Below, in pieces: positions 8,024 to 19,117 of a stretch of DNA of 64,000 bases. Position numbers and translations under genes: made by a program. This DNA comes from an uncultured Pseudomonas sp. (lineage in GTDB: Bacteria; Pseudomonadota; Gammaproteobacteria; Pseudomonadales; Pseudomonadaceae): NCBI RefSeq assembly GCF_913777995.1, contig NZ_CAJYVE010000020.1:62001-126000 (forward strand). Reading direction: 5' to 3'. A model generated the notes under the pieces. That model worked only from the letters and a program-made list of their open reading frames with translations, was not told the DNA's origin and did not search any database. How positions within the stretch are numbered: position 1 is the first letter of the stretch; each line of letters begins with the position of its first letter.

Positions 8024-9619
8024 TTGAAACCGACATTCCTGCACTGGCCACTGGCCCTGGCGCTGTCCTGCGCCGCCAGTGTCACCCTGGCCAAGCCCCT
8101 GGTGGTGTGCACCGAAGCCAGCCCCGAAGGCTTCGACATCACCCAGTACACCACCGCGGTGACCGCCGACGCCTCGGCGGAAACCCTGCTCGAACGCCTG
8201 GTGGCCTTCGCCCCCGGCACCACCGACCCGGTGCCCGGTCTGGCCGAGCGCTGGGAGATCAGCGACGATGGCCTGCAATACACCTTCCATCTGCGCCGTG
8301 GGGTGCAATTCCACACCACCGACTACTTCACCCCCAGCCGCGAGATGAACGCCGACGACGTGCTATGGAGCTTTCAGCGCCAGCTCGACCCGGCCCACCC
8401 CTGGCACAAGCTGACCTCGATCGGCTTCCCGTACTTTGAAAGCATGGGCTTCGGCCAGCTGATCAAGCAGGTAGAAAAGCTCGACGAGCACACCGTGCGC
8501 TTCACCCTCACGCGCGCCGAAGCGCCGTTCCTGCGCGACCTGGCCATGCCGTTCACGGCCATCTACTCGGCCGAGTACGCCGATCAATTGCTCAAGGCCG
8601 GCAAGCCGGAGCAGCTCAACAGCCGCCCGGTGGGCACCGGCCCGTTCATCCTGACTCGCTACGCCAAGGACGCCCAGGTCCGCTTCAAGGCCAACCCGCA
8701 CTACTGGAAAGGCCCGGTGCCCAGCGAAGCGCTGATCTTCGCCATCACCCTGGACAGCAATACCCGGCTGCAGAAGCTCAAGGCCAACGAATGCCAGGTA
8801 GCGCTGTACCCCAAGCCGGATGACATCGAGACCATCAAGGCCGACCCGAAACTGGCCATCGACGAAATGGAAGCCATGATGGTCAGCTACGTGGCCTTCA
8901 ACACCAGCAAGCCCTGGCTCAAGGACCTGCGGGTCCGCCAGGCGATCAATCTGGCATTCGACAAGCAGGCCTTCATCGACGCGCTGTTCGGCGCCGGCAA
9001 GGCCACTGCCGGGGTCGGCCCGTACCCGCCGACACTGCTGGGCTTCGACCATCAGGCGCGCAACCCGGCCCCGGACCTGGCGAAAGCCAGGGCACTGCTC
9101 AAGGAGGCCGGCGTTCCCGAGGGCCAGGTGTTCACCCTGTTCACCCGCAATGGCGGCGGGGTCACCAACCCCAATCCGTCCCTGGGCGCGCAGATGCTGC
9201 AGGCCGACCTGGCGAAAATCGGCCTGAAGGTCGACATTCGCGTCATGGAATGGGGCGAGATGCTGCGCCGCGCCAAGAGCGGCGAACATGACATGGTGTT
9301 CGCCGGCTGGGCCGGCGACAACGGCGACCCGGACAACTTCCTCACGCCGATGCTCAGTTGCGAAGCGGCGCGCAATGGCGAGAATTACGCGCGCTGGTGC
9401 AACCCCGAGTTCGAAGCGGCGATCAACGCCGCGCGCGCCAGCAACGAACCTTCCGCGCGGGCCGACCTCTACGGAGAAGCACAGCGGGTTTTCATCCGCG
9501 AGCTGCCGTGGATCAGCCTGGCATACCCCAAATTGTTCGTCGCAAGACGGCAAAACGTCGACGGCTTCCACATCAGCCCGTTGACCAACAACAACTTCAC
9601 GACCACGAGCGTGAAGTAG
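8024..9619 (+). CDS. dppA: Dipeptide/peptide ABC transporter substrate-binding protein (DppA paralogue 4, divergent)
   Basis: 531 aa starting at TTG, with an AAGGAG site 7 bases upstream. Signal peptide ending near SVTLA. It is the most divergent of the four: CTEASPEGFDIT replaces the CSEAS motif, and FTRNGGGVTNPNPSLGA replaces the otherwise invariant WAMPVQRPYNPNAR. NECQV, LSCEA, RWCNP and GDNGDPDN (about 431-438) are kept. Peptide backbone anchoring is therefore probably conserved while the pocket differs, which predicts a different peptide spectrum. It lies 42 bases after paralogue 3 and 115 bases before dppB. Confidence 0.88.
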   Translation: MKPTFLHWPLALALSCAASVTLAKPLVVCTEASPEGFDITQYTTAVTADASAETLLERLVAFAPGTTDPVPGLAERWEISDDGLQYTFHLRRGVQFHTTDYFTPSREMNADDVLWSFQRQLDPAHPWHKLTSIGFPYFESMGFGQLIKQVEKLDEHTVRFTLTRAEAPFLRDLAMPFTAIYSAEYADQLLKAGKPEQLNSRPVGTGPFILTRYAKDAQVRFKANPHYWKGPVPSEALIFAITLDSNTRLQKLKANECQVALYPKPDDIETIKADPKLAIDEMEAMMVSYVAFNTSKPWLKDLRVRQAINLAFDKQAFIDALFGAGKATAGVGPYPPTLLGFDHQARNPAPDLAKARALLKEAGVPEGQVFTLFTRNGGGVTNPNPSLGAQMLQADLAKIGLKVDIRVMEWGEMLRRAKSGEHDMVFAGWAGDNGDPDNFLTPMLSCEAARNGENYARWCNPEFEAAINAARASNEPSARADLYGEAQRVFIRELPWISLAYPKLFVARRQNVDGFHISPLTNNNFTTTSVK

Positions 9620-9734
9620 ATAACGACACCGCCGACTCCGACAGGAACGGCCAGCCGCGCAGCCACCCTACTCCGGTGCTGCGTGGCCAGGCCACGGCGG
9701 ATTTGCCTGACCGGCCGAAGAGGAACACCAAGAA

Positions 9735-10745
9735 ATGCTGAGTTTCATTGCCCGCCGGGTGGGGTTGCTGATTCCCACCTTTTTCGGGATCACCTTGCTG
9801 ACCTTCGCCCTGATACGCCTGATCCCTGGCGATCCGGTGGAAGTGATGATGGGCGAACGTCGGGTCGACCCGGAAATGCACGCCCAGGCCATGGAGCGCC
9901 TGGGCCTGAACAAGCCCCTCTATGAACAGTACATCGACTACGTGGGCAAGCTGGCCCAAGGCGATCTGGGCGAGTCGCTGCGCACCCGCGAGAGCGTATG
10001 GCGCGAGTTCCTGTCGCTGTTCCCGGCCACCGTCGAGCTGTCCCTGGCGGCGCTGCTGTTCGCCGGCACCGTCGGCCTGCTGGCCGGGGTGATCGCGGCG
10101 CTCAAACGCGGCTCGCTGTTTGACCACGGGGTGATGGGCATTTCCCTGACCGGCTATTCCATGCCGATCTTCTGGTGGGGCCTGATCCTGATCATGTTCT
10201 TCTCGGTGTCGCTGGGCTGGACCCCGGTGTCGGGGCGCATCGACCTGCTCTACGACATCCCGCCGGTCACCGGTTTCATGCTCATCGACACCCTGCTCAG
10301 CGACGAACAGGGCGCGTTCCTCGATGCGCTGCACCATATGATTCTGCCGGCCATCGTGCTGGGCACCATCCCGCTGGCGGTGATCGCGCGCATGACCCGC
10401 TCGTCGATGCTCGAAGTGCTGCGCGAAGACTACGTGCGCACCGCTCGCGCCAAGGGCCTGTCGCCAGCCCGCGTGGTGTTCGTCCACGGCCTGCGCAACG
10501 CACTGATCCCGGTGCTGACCGTGTTCGGCCTGCAAGTCGGCACGCTGCTGGCCGGTGCGGTGCTCACCGAGACCATCTTTTCCTGGCCCGGTATCGGCAA
10601 ATGGCTGATCGAAGCCATCGGCGCCCGTGACTACCCGGTGGTGCAGAACGGCATCCTGCTGATCGCCTGCCTGGTGATCCTGGTCAACTTCGTGGTGGAC
10701 ATCCTCTACGGCCTGGCCAACCCACGCATCCGTCATCAACGCTGA
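9735..10745 (+). CDS. dppB: Dipeptide ABC transporter permease DppB
   Basis: 336 aa inner-membrane permease with the typical N-terminal helix (IARRVGLLIPTFFGITLLTF) and a conserved TFALIRLIPGDP segment after it. The later helices form the binding-protein-dependent transport domain. The EAA-type loop that contacts the ATPases reads DYVRTARAKGLSPARVV (about 229-245). The length matches E. coli DppB (339 aa). It is followed by dppC after 10 bases, and the permease/ATPase genes form one operon. Confidence 0.95.
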   Translation: MLSFIARRVGLLIPTFFGITLLTFALIRLIPGDPVEVMMGERRVDPEMHAQAMERLGLNKPLYEQYIDYVGKLAQGDLGESLRTRESVWREFLSLFPATVELSLAALLFAGTVGLLAGVIAALKRGSLFDHGVMGISLTGYSMPIFWWGLILIMFFSVSLGWTPVSGRIDLLYDIPPVTGFMLIDTLLSDEQGAFLDALHHMILPAIVLGTIPLAVIARMTRSSMLEVLREDYVRTARAKGLSPARVVFVHGLRNALIPVLTVFGLQVGTLLAGAVLTETIFSWPGIGKWLIEAIGARDYPVVQNGILLIACLVILVNFVVDILYGLANPRIRHQR

Positions 10746-10755
10746 GGTCAATGCC

Positions 10756-11682
10756 ATGAGCGAACATCCAGTCATGAGCAAGGCCGCGACCAGCGTGGTC
10801 GACCAGAGCCTGCTCTACCCCTCTCCACTGAAAGAATTCTGGCAAGCCTTCGCCCGCAACAAGGGCGCGGTGGCCGGCCTGGCCTTCATGCTGCTGATCG
10901 TGTTCAGCGCGCTGTTCGCGCCCTGGGTCGCCCCACACGACCCGAGCGAGCAGTACCGCGACTTCCTGCTCACCCCACCGGCCTGGCTGGAGGGCGGCCA
11001 GTGGCAGTTCATCCTCGGCACCGACGAGCTGGGCCGCGACCTGCTCTCGCGGCTGATCCACGGCGCGCGGCTGTCGCTGCTGATCGGTCTGTCGTCGGTG
11101 GTCATGTCGCTGATTCCGGGCATCCTGCTGGGTCTGCTGGCCGGGTTCTTCCCGCGCTTCATCGGCCCGTCGGTGATGCGCCTGATGGACATCATGCTGG
11201 CCCTGCCCTCGCTGCTACTGGCGGTAGCCATCGTCGCCATCCTCGGCCCCGGCCTGATCAACACCGTGATCGCCATCGCCATCGTTTCGCTGCCGTCCTA
11301 CGTGCGCCTGACCCGCGCTGCGGTGATGGGCGAGCTGAACCGCGACTACGTGACCGCCGCGCGTCTGGCCGGCGCCACCCTGCCACGCCTGATGTTCATC
11401 ACCGTGCTGCCCAACTGCATGGCGCCGCTGATCGTGCAGGCCACCCTGAGCTTTTCCTCGGCGATTCTCGACGCCGCCGCCCTGGGCTTCCTGGGCCTGG
11501 GCGTGCAACCGCCAACCCCGGAGTGGGGCACCATGCTGGCCTCGGCACGCGACTACATCGAACGCGCCTGGTGGGTGGTGAGCCTGCCGGGCCTGACCAT
11601 TCTGCTCAGCGTGCTGGCAATCAACCTGATGGGCGACGGCCTGCGCGACGCGCTGGACCCTAAACTCAAGAACGCGCTCTGA
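10756..11682 (+). CDS. dppC: Dipeptide ABC transporter permease DppC
   Basis: 308 aa. An N-terminal cytoplasmic region with [18 protein letters not shown] leads into the first helix (OppC N-terminal domain). A periplasmic loop follows, then [21 protein letters not shown] and the EAA loop [17 protein letters not shown]. It pairs with DppB to form the translocation channel. It lies 10 bases after dppB and 10 bases before dppD. Confidence 0.95.
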   Translation: MSEHPVMSKAATSVVDQSLLYPSPLKEFWQAFARNKGAVAGLAFMLLIVFSALFAPWVAPHDPSEQYRDFLLTPPAWLEGGQWQFILGTDELGRDLLSRLIHGARLSLLIGLSSVVMSLIPGILLGLLAGFFPRFIGPSVMRLMDIMLALPSLLLAVAIVAILGPGLINTVIAIAIVSLPSYVRLTRAAVMGELNRDYVTAARLAGATLPRLMFITVLPNCMAPLIVQATLSFSSAILDAAALGFLGLGVQPPTPEWGTMLASARDYIERAWWVVSLPGLTILLSVLAINLMGDGLRDALDPKLKNAL

Positions 11683-11692
11683 GGAGGCCGAC

Positions 11693-12661
11693 ATGTCCCT
11701 GCTTGAAATCAACAACCTCAGCGTGCGCTTCGGCGACGCCAATGCCGTGCCCGTGGTCGATGGCCTGTCGCTGAGCGTAGAGCGCGGCGAAGTGCTGGCC
11801 ATCGTCGGCGAATCCGGCTCGGGTAAATCGGTGACCATGATGGCGCTGATGGGCCTGATCGATCACCCCGGCATCATCCAGGCCGACGCCCTGCGCTTCG
11901 ACAACCAGGACCTGCTGAGCCTCAGCGCCCGGCAACGGCGCAGGATCATCGGCAAAGACCTGGCCATGGTCTTCCAAGACCCGATGACCGCGCTCAACCC
12001 CAGCTACACCGTGGGCTACCAGATCATCGAAGTGCTGCGTCAGCACCTCGGGCTGTCCGGCAAGGCCGCGCGCCAGCGCGCCCTGGAACTGCTGGAGAAG
12101 GTCGAGATTCCGGGCGCTGCCCAGCGCCTGGACGCCTACCCGCACCAGTTGTCCGGCGGCATGAGCCAGCGTGTGGCAATCGCCATGGCCATCGCCGGCG
12201 AACCCAAGCTGCTGATCGCCGACGAGCCGACCACCGCCCTGGACGTGACCATCCAGGCGCAGATCATGGAGCTGCTGCTGAGCCTGCAGAAAGAGCAGGA
12301 CATGGCTCTGGTGCTGATTACCCACGACCTGGCCGTGGTGGCCGAGACCGCCCAGCGGGTGTGCGTGATGTACGCCGGCCAGGCGGTCGAGGTCGGCCAG
12401 GTGCCCGGCCTGTTCGACATGCCTGCACACCCCTACAGCGAAGCGCTGCTGGCGGCGATTCCCGAACACAGCCTGGGCGCCGAACGGCTGGCCACCCTGC
12501 CCGGCCTGGTGCCGGGCCGCTATGACCGGCCACAGGGCTGCCTGCTGTCACCGCGCTGCCCCTACGTGCAGGACAACTGCCGCACGCAACGCCCGGCGCT
12601 GGATGCCAAGGCCCACAGCCTGGCGCGCTGCTTCTATCCCTTGAACCAGGAGGTGGCGTGA
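11693..12661 (+). CDS. dppD: Dipeptide ABC transporter ATP-binding protein DppD
   Basis: 322 aa ABC ATPase. Walker A GESGSGKS (about 39-46), signature LSGGMSQR (about 152-159), Walker B LLIADEP, followed by the H-loop ITHDLAVV. The C-terminal oligopeptide/dipeptide extension carries [14 protein letters not shown], the cysteine-rich tail common to DppD/OppD. An AGGAGG-like site precedes the ATG. It powers dipeptide import with DppF; their genes overlap by a base. Confidence 0.95.
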   Translation: MSLLEINNLSVRFGDANAVPVVDGLSLSVERGEVLAIVGESGSGKSVTMMALMGLIDHPGIIQADALRFDNQDLLSLSARQRRRIIGKDLAMVFQDPMTALNPSYTVGYQIIEVLRQHLGLSGKAARQRALELLEKVEIPGAAQRLDAYPHQLSGGMSQRVAIAMAIAGEPKLLIADEPTTALDVTIQAQIMELLLSLQKEQDMALVLITHDLAVVAETAQRVCVMYAGQAVEVGQVPGLFDMPAHPYSEALLAAIPEHSLGAERLATLPGLVPGRYDRPQGCLLSPRCPYVQDNCRTQRPALDAKAHSLARCFYPLNQEVA

Positions 12662-13635
12662 TGAGCGTCGTACTGACTGCCCGCGACCTGCATCGCCACT
12701 ACGAAGTCTCCCAGGGGCTGTTCAAGGGCAACGCCACTGTGCGTGCCCTGAATGGCGTGTCGTTCGAACTGGAAGCCGGCAAGACCCTGGCGGTGGTCGG
12801 CGAGTCCGGCTGCGGCAAATCCACCCTGGCCCGCGCCCTGACCCTCATCGAAGAGCCGTCGTCCGGCTCGCTGCAGATCGCCGGCCGTGAAGTCGCCGGG
12901 GCCAGCAAGGCGGACCGCAAGCAACTGCGCCGTGACGTGCAGATGGTCTTCCAGAGCCCCTACGCCTCGCTCAACCCGCGGCAGAAGATCGGTGACCAAT
13001 TGGGCGAACCGCTGCTGATCAACACCGACCTCAGCCGTGCCGAGCGCCGCGAGCGGGTCCAGGCGATGATGAGCCAGGTGGGCCTGCGCCCCGAGCACTA
13101 CCAGCGCTACCCGCACATGTTCTCCGGCGGCCAGCGCCAGCGTATCGCCCTGGCACGGGCGATGATGCTGCAGCCCAAGGTCCTGGTGGCCGACGAACCG
13201 ACCTCGGCCCTGGACGTGTCGATCCAGGCTCAGGTGCTGAACCTGTTCATGGACCTGCAGGCCGAGTTCCAGACCGCCTACGTGTTCATTTCCCACAACC
13301 TCTCGGTGGTGCGCCACGTGGCCGACACGGTGCTGGTCATGTACCTGGGCCGCCCGGCGGAAATGGGCCCCAAGGAAGCCATCTACGAGCGTCCGCTGCA
13401 CCCTTACACTCAGGCGCTGCTGTCGGCCACCCCGGCGATTCACCCCGACCCGCTGAAGCCGAAGATCCGCATCGCCGGCGAGCTGCCCAACCCGCTCAAT
13501 CCGCCTCCGGGCTGCGCCTTCCACAAGCGCTGCCCGTATGCCACCGAGCGCTGTGCCATCGAGGTGCCCGCACTGCGTGAGCTGGACCGCCGCCAGGTGG
13601 CCTGCCACCACGCCGAGCAATTCGTCGCCGCTTGA
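12661..13635 (+). CDS. dppF: Dipeptide ABC transporter ATP-binding protein DppF
   Basis: 324 aa ABC ATPase, partner of DppD. Walker A GESGCGKST, signature FSGGQRQR, Walker B VLVADEPTSALDVS and H-loop ISHNLSVV are present. The C-terminal extension has CAFHKRCPYATERC. ATG 12661 is chosen because the AGGAGG site (12651 region) is spaced about 6 bases from it; a GTG one codon upstream is too close. The start overlaps the dppD stop by one base, which implies translational coupling. Confidence 0.95.
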   Translation: MSVVLTARDLHRHYEVSQGLFKGNATVRALNGVSFELEAGKTLAVVGESGCGKSTLARALTLIEEPSSGSLQIAGREVAGASKADRKQLRRDVQMVFQSPYASLNPRQKIGDQLGEPLLINTDLSRAERRERVQAMMSQVGLRPEHYQRYPHMFSGGQRQRIALARAMMLQPKVLVADEPTSALDVSIQAQVLNLFMDLQAEFQTAYVFISHNLSVVRHVADTVLVMYLGRPAEMGPKEAIYERPLHPYTQALLSATPAIHPDPLKPKIRIAGELPNPLNPPPGCAFHKRCPYATERCAIEVPALRELDRRQVACHHAEQFVAA

Positions 13636-13654
13636 CCCGCCCCTCCCCACCTGC

Positions 13655-13676
13655 CCCGCGGTTTCGCCACCGCGGG
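13655..13676 (+). terminator. GC-rich hairpin after dppF
   Basis: CCCGCGGT (13655-13662) pairs with ACCGCGGG (13669-13676). No clear U-tract follows, so it is at most a weak intrinsic terminator of the dpp operon before acs. Confidence 0.4.
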
Positions 13677-13758
13677 TGCGGTTGAACCCCTTGAATCGCG
13701 AACAGCTCCTATTCTTGTAAGCACCTTCTTGCAAGCCACCAAGAACAAGGAAGCCGTC

Positions 13759-15696
<1,938 letters not shown>

Positions 15697-15741
15697 GCAG
15701 GCGCCTGGTTGTGAAGCAGTGACGGATAAGAAATGACCTAT

Positions 15742-15799
15742 GGGAGCGCGCTGGCTCGGGCATCCGAGTGCGGCATTTTTCGCGAGCCAGCTCGCTCCC
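15742..15799. repeat. REP-like inverted repeat
   Basis: GGGAGCGCGCTGGCTCG (15742-15758) faces CGAGCCAGCTCGCTCCC (15783-15799) with one mismatch and a 24-base loop. This is a Pseudomonas repetitive extragenic palindrome of the subtype reading GGGAGCGxGCTGGCTCGCGAA. It lies between acs and the next gene and may act on mRNA 3' ends. Confidence 0.75.
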
Positions 15800-15885
15800 G
15801 CCACCGGCCCAGGCTTCACCAGCAGACTCGCGCCCATCAGCCGACGCCGCTATCCTGCGACGGTCTTCGCTTTTTATCGGTCATC

Positions 15886-16752
15886 ATGGAATTCATTCGC
15901 CGTCGTCTCGAAGCCCAGGTGCTCAACCTCACGGGCCTGGCCCTGGGCCAGCTGGACCTGGAAAACCCCAAGGGCGACCCCGGGCTGTTCGGCCCCGAGG
16001 CAGTGTGCTGGCGGGTCAACGGCGACTTCACCAGCATGCTGATCGGCGGCATCAGCGCGCTGATGTTGCAGGCCCTGCACCCCCTGGCGCTGGCCGGGGT
16101 GTGGGACCATTCCAGCTTCCGCCAGGACATGCTCGGCCGCCTGCGCCGCACCGGGCAGTTCATCTCCGGCACCACCTACGGCTCGACCCGTGATGCCGAA
16201 TGGCTGATCGACAAGGTGCGGCGCATCCACCTGCAGATCACCGGCACCGCGCCCGACGGCCGGCCCTATGCCGCCAGCGACCCGCACCTGCTGACCTGGG
16301 TGCATGTGGCGGAGGTCAGCAGCTTCATGGCCGCCCACCTGCGCTACCTCAACCCGCAGCTGTCGCTGGCCGAGCAGGACACCTACTTCGCCGAGACCGC
16401 CCGCGTGGCACAGCTGCTTGGCGCCCGCGACGTGCCGCAATCGCGCCAGGCCATCGACGCCTACCTCACGCGGATGCGCAGCGAACTGCTGTGCGACGCA
16501 CGCAGCCATGAGGTGGTGCGCCTGCTGCTCGCTGAGCCGGCGCCCAATCCGTTGGTGGCGCCGTTCGGCAAGCTGATGATGCAGGCCGGCATCGACCTGC
16601 TGCCAGACTGGGCCAGCGCCATGCTCGGGCGCCAGCAGAGCCCGCGTAAGCGCGCACTGGTCCGCGCTGCCGTACGCCAGGTGGCACCGCTGCTGCGTTG
16701 GGCCGTGCGCAACGGCTCGGTGCATCGCGCCCGACGGCGCATGGCCGGGTAA
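15886..16752 (+). CDS. Oxygenase MpaB-like family protein (DUF2236)
   Basis: 288 aa. The family pattern is visible: GLFGPEAVCWRVNGDFTSMLIGGISALMLQALHPLALAGVWDHS near the N-terminus, then TTYGSTRDAEWLIDKVRRIH and LLTWVHVAEVSSFMAAHLRY. This family includes the fungal mycophenolic acid oxygenase MpaB and is related to latex-clearing heme oxygenases; the conserved histidines (QALHP, WVHV) fit heme or metal ligation. The substrate in Pseudomonas is unknown. ATG 15886 is chosen because the upstream frame overlaps the REP element. It is followed by a thiolase 99 bases downstream. Confidence 0.78.
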   Translation: MEFIRRRLEAQVLNLTGLALGQLDLENPKGDPGLFGPEAVCWRVNGDFTSMLIGGISALMLQALHPLALAGVWDHSSFRQDMLGRLRRTGQFISGTTYGSTRDAEWLIDKVRRIHLQITGTAPDGRPYAASDPHLLTWVHVAEVSSFMAAHLRYLNPQLSLAEQDTYFAETARVAQLLGARDVPQSRQAIDAYLTRMRSELLCDARSHEVVRLLLAEPAPNPLVAPFGKLMMQAGIDLLPDWASAMLGRQQSPRKRALVRAAVRQVAPLLRWAVRNGSVHRARRRMAG

Positions 16753-16851
16753 TGAGATGACCGGTCGGTTCCCACGGCGCCACTGGCGAGCATCTGTGCC
16801 AAGATGTGCCACGCACCGCCCAACTCGCCAAGAACAATCAGGAGCAGCAGC

Positions 16852-18030
16852 ATGCAAGACGTCGTTATCGTAGCCGCCACCCGCACCGCCATCGGCACCT
16901 TCCAGGGCTCGCTGGCCAGCGTACCGGCCGTGGACCTGGGCGCGGCGGTGATCCGTCGCCTGCTGGAAACCACCGGGCTCGACGGCGCGCTGGTCGACGA
17001 AGTGATCATGGGCCAGGTGCTCACCGCCGGCGCCGGGCAGAACCCCGCCCGCCAGGCTGCGGTCAAGGCCGGGCTGCCGTTCAGCATACCGGCCATGACC
17101 CTCAACAAGGTCTGCGGCTCGGGGCTCAAGGCCCTGCACCTGGCCGCCCAGGCGATCCGCTGCGGCGACGCCGACATCGTCATCGCCGGCGGCCAGGAGA
17201 ACATGAGCCTGGCCAACTATGTGCTGCCCGGCGCACGCACCGGCCTGCGCATGGGCCACACCAACCTGGTCGACACCATGATCAGCGACGGCCTGTGGGA
17301 CGCCTTCAACGACTACCACATGGGCATCACCGCCGAAAACCTGGCCGAGCAGTACCAGATCGACCGCGCCGCCCAGGACGTCTTCGCCGCCGCGTCGCAG
17401 CAGAAGGCCCTGGCCGCCATCGAGGCCGGCCGCTTCGCTGCCGAAATCACCCCCATCATGATCCCCCAGCGCAAGGGCGAGCCGCTGCGCTTCGACACCG
17501 ACGAGCAGCCGCGTGCCGGCACCACCGCCGAGACCCTGGGCAAGCTCAAGGCAGCGTTCAAGAAAGACGGCACGGTGACCGCCGGCAATGCCTCGTCGAT
17601 CAACGACGGTGCAGCAGCGGTGCTGCTGATGAGCGCCGCCAAGGCCGAGCAACTGGGCCTGCCGGTGCTGGCGAAAGTGGCAGCCTACGCCAGCGCTGGC
17701 GTCGACCCGGCGATCATGGGCATCGGCCCGGTCAGCGCCACCCGCCGCTGCCTGCAGAAGGCCGGCTGGAGCCTCGACGAGCTGGAGCTGATCGAAGCCA
17801 ACGAAGCCTTCGCCGCCCAGGCGCTGTCGGTGGGCAAGGAACTCGGGTTCGACCCCGAGCGGCTGAACGTCAACGGTGGCGCCATCGCCCTCGGCCACCC
17901 CATCGGCGCCTCGGGCTGCCGGGTGCTGGTGACCCTGTTGCACGAAATGATCCGCCGCGACGTGCACAAGGGCTTGGCCACCCTGTGCATCGGCGGCGGC
18001 CAGGGTGTGGCACTGGCCCTGGCGCGCTGA
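16852..18030 (+). CDS. Acetyl-CoA C-acetyltransferase (thiolase)
   Basis: 392 aa thiolase II-type enzyme that condenses or cleaves acetoacetyl-CoA. Nucleophilic Cys88 lies in [12 protein letters not shown], His349 in [14 protein letters not shown] and the second active-site Cys379 in TLCIGGGQG, positions typical of biosynthetic thiolases. An AGGAG site precedes ATG 16852. It is isolated from other beta-oxidation genes, so the symbol (atoB, phbA or similar) is left open. A role in acetoacetate or butyrate metabolism is likely; acs lies nearby but a functional link is only inference. Confidence 0.92.
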   Translation: MQDVVIVAATRTAIGTFQGSLASVPAVDLGAAVIRRLLETTGLDGALVDEVIMGQVLTAGAGQNPARQAAVKAGLPFSIPAMTLNKVCGSGLKALHLAAQAIRCGDADIVIAGGQENMSLANYVLPGARTGLRMGHTNLVDTMISDGLWDAFNDYHMGITAENLAEQYQIDRAAQDVFAAASQQKALAAIEAGRFAAEITPIMIPQRKGEPLRFDTDEQPRAGTTAETLGKLKAAFKKDGTVTAGNASSINDGAAAVLLMSAAKAEQLGLPVLAKVAAYASAGVDPAIMGIGPVSATRRCLQKAGWSLDELELIEANEAFAAQALSVGKELGFDPERLNVNGGAIALGHPIGASGCRVLVTLLHEMIRRDVHKGLATLCIGGGQGVALALAR

Positions 18031-18084
18031 GGCTGTGGCGTTGCATCGGCCATTTCGCCGCTAGCGCCCACGGCGCGCCTTGAC

Positions 18085-18136
18085 CGGTAGGACCGGCTTC
18101 AGCCGGGAAGCTTTTCGCGGCTGAAGCGCCTGCCGG
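18085..18136. repeat. REP element pair (head-to-head palindrome)
   Basis: GGTAGGACCGGCTTCAGCCGGGAAGC (18085-18110) is followed by an inverted, imperfect copy CTTTTCGCGGCTGAAGCGCCTGCCGG (18111-18136). It is in the gap after the thiolase gene and could form a long transcript-end hairpin. Confidence 0.75.
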
Positions 18137-18158
18137 CCAGACGCCGTCAGCGCGAAGG

Positions 18159-18179
18159 TTGCACAAATCTTCTAGATCG
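18159..18179 (+). promoter_or_regulatory. Candidate AraC-type operator, copy 1 (upstream of the regulator)
   Basis: TTGCACAAAtCTTCtAGAtCG (lower case marks differences) ends 54 bases before the araC-family start. It matches the element at 19049-19069 in 18 of 21 positions. Same orientation and near-equal distance to the next start codon argue for a shared activator site. The binding protein is presumably the adjacent AraC-family regulator. Confidence 0.6.
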
Positions 18180-18233
18180 AGGCGCCAGGCCTTGCGCGAA
18201 AATCCTGGCTGGTGAATGAACGGGCAGTAGCAC

Positions 18234-19073
18234 ATGGGCACAGACCGCTGGATCAGTCTCAGGCTGGATACCGAAACCGGTATCGAGACCATCCGTGCCC
18301 ATTTCACCGGCCATGCCTACGATCCGCACTGGCACGACAGCTACCTGGTGGGTTTCACCGAGCAGGGCGTGCAGCAGTTCCACTGCCGCCGCCAGTTGCA
18401 CAGCAGCACGCCGGGCCAGGCGTTTCTGCTGGAGCCAGGCGAAATCCACGACGGCCATGCGCCAGCGCCAGGCGGCTTCACCTACTCCACGCTGTATCTG
18501 CAACCGCACTGGCTGCGGGGGCAGATGCAGGCGCTGTTCGAAGACGCACCCGACGACTGCCTGCCCGGCTTTGCCCATACCCTGGCCGAAGAGCCGCAGT
18601 TGGTCAGGCATATCGCCGAAGCCTTCAATGCCCTGCATGGCCAGGACCTGCGCATCGTGCGCCATGCCGCACTGGACAGGCTGCTGGAAGCACTCAGCGC
18701 GGCGCTGCACTGGCGCCGCGTCGAGCAGCGCAGCCCGCACCTGCCGGCGGTGGCGATGCGCGCCAGAGAATACCTGCACGCGCATGTCGAGCAGGACATC
18801 GGCCTCAACGACCTGGCGGCGGCCACCGGCACCGATCGCTTTCGCCTGTCGCGGGCCTTCAAGGCCGCCTACGGCCTGGCACCCCACGCCTACCTGGTGC
18901 AACTGCGCCTGAGCCTGGCGCGGCGCCTGTTGCGCCAGGGCTCGACCCCGGCGGACGTCGCTGCGGCGCTGGGCTTTGCCGACCAGAGCCACCTGGGCCG
19001 CTGGTTCCGCCGCGCCTACGGCCTCAGCCCGGCCGGCTATTGCAGGCATTGCACAAACCTTCCAGACCGCTAG
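18234..19073 (+). CDS. AraC-family transcriptional regulator
   Basis: 279 aa. The N-terminal half is a cupin-like AraC ligand-binding domain (HWHDSYLVGFTEQGVQQFHCR, then PGEIHDGHAP). The C-terminal 100 residues form the double helix-turn-helix: DIGLNDLAAATGTDRFRLSRAFKAAYGLAPHAYLVQLRL and then DVAAALGFADQSHLGRWFRRAYGLSPAGY. It sits 44 bases before a LysE exporter in the same direction. A 21-bp element recurs before each of the two genes, so it probably autoregulates and activates the exporter in response to an amino acid or related metabolite. The ligand is unknown. Confidence 0.9.
   Translation: MGTDRWISLRLDTETGIETIRAHFTGHAYDPHWHDSYLVGFTEQGVQQFHCRRQLHSSTPGQAFLLEPGEIHDGHAPAPGGFTYSTLYLQPHWLRGQMQALFEDAPDDCLPGFAHTLAEEPQLVRHIAEAFNALHGQDLRIVRHAALDRLLEALSAALHWRRVEQRSPHLPAVAMRAREYLHAHVEQDIGLNDLAAATGTDRFRLSRAFKAAYGLAPHAYLVQLRLSLARRLLRQGSTPADVAAALGFADQSHLGRWFRRAYGLSPAGYCRHCTNLPDR
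19049..19069 (+). promoter_or_regulatory. Candidate AraC-type operator, copy 2 (upstream of the LysE exporter)
   Basis: TTGCACAAAcCTTCcAGAcCG lies across the last codons of the AraC gene, 48 bases before the LysE start. It is an 18/21 match to 18159-18179. Because it overlaps coding sequence, its conservation with the first copy is unlikely to be chance. Confidence 0.6.
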
Positions 19074-19117
19074 GCAGCAGGCACCGAGAATAGCGGCACG
19101 TCTCAAGGAGCCTGCCG

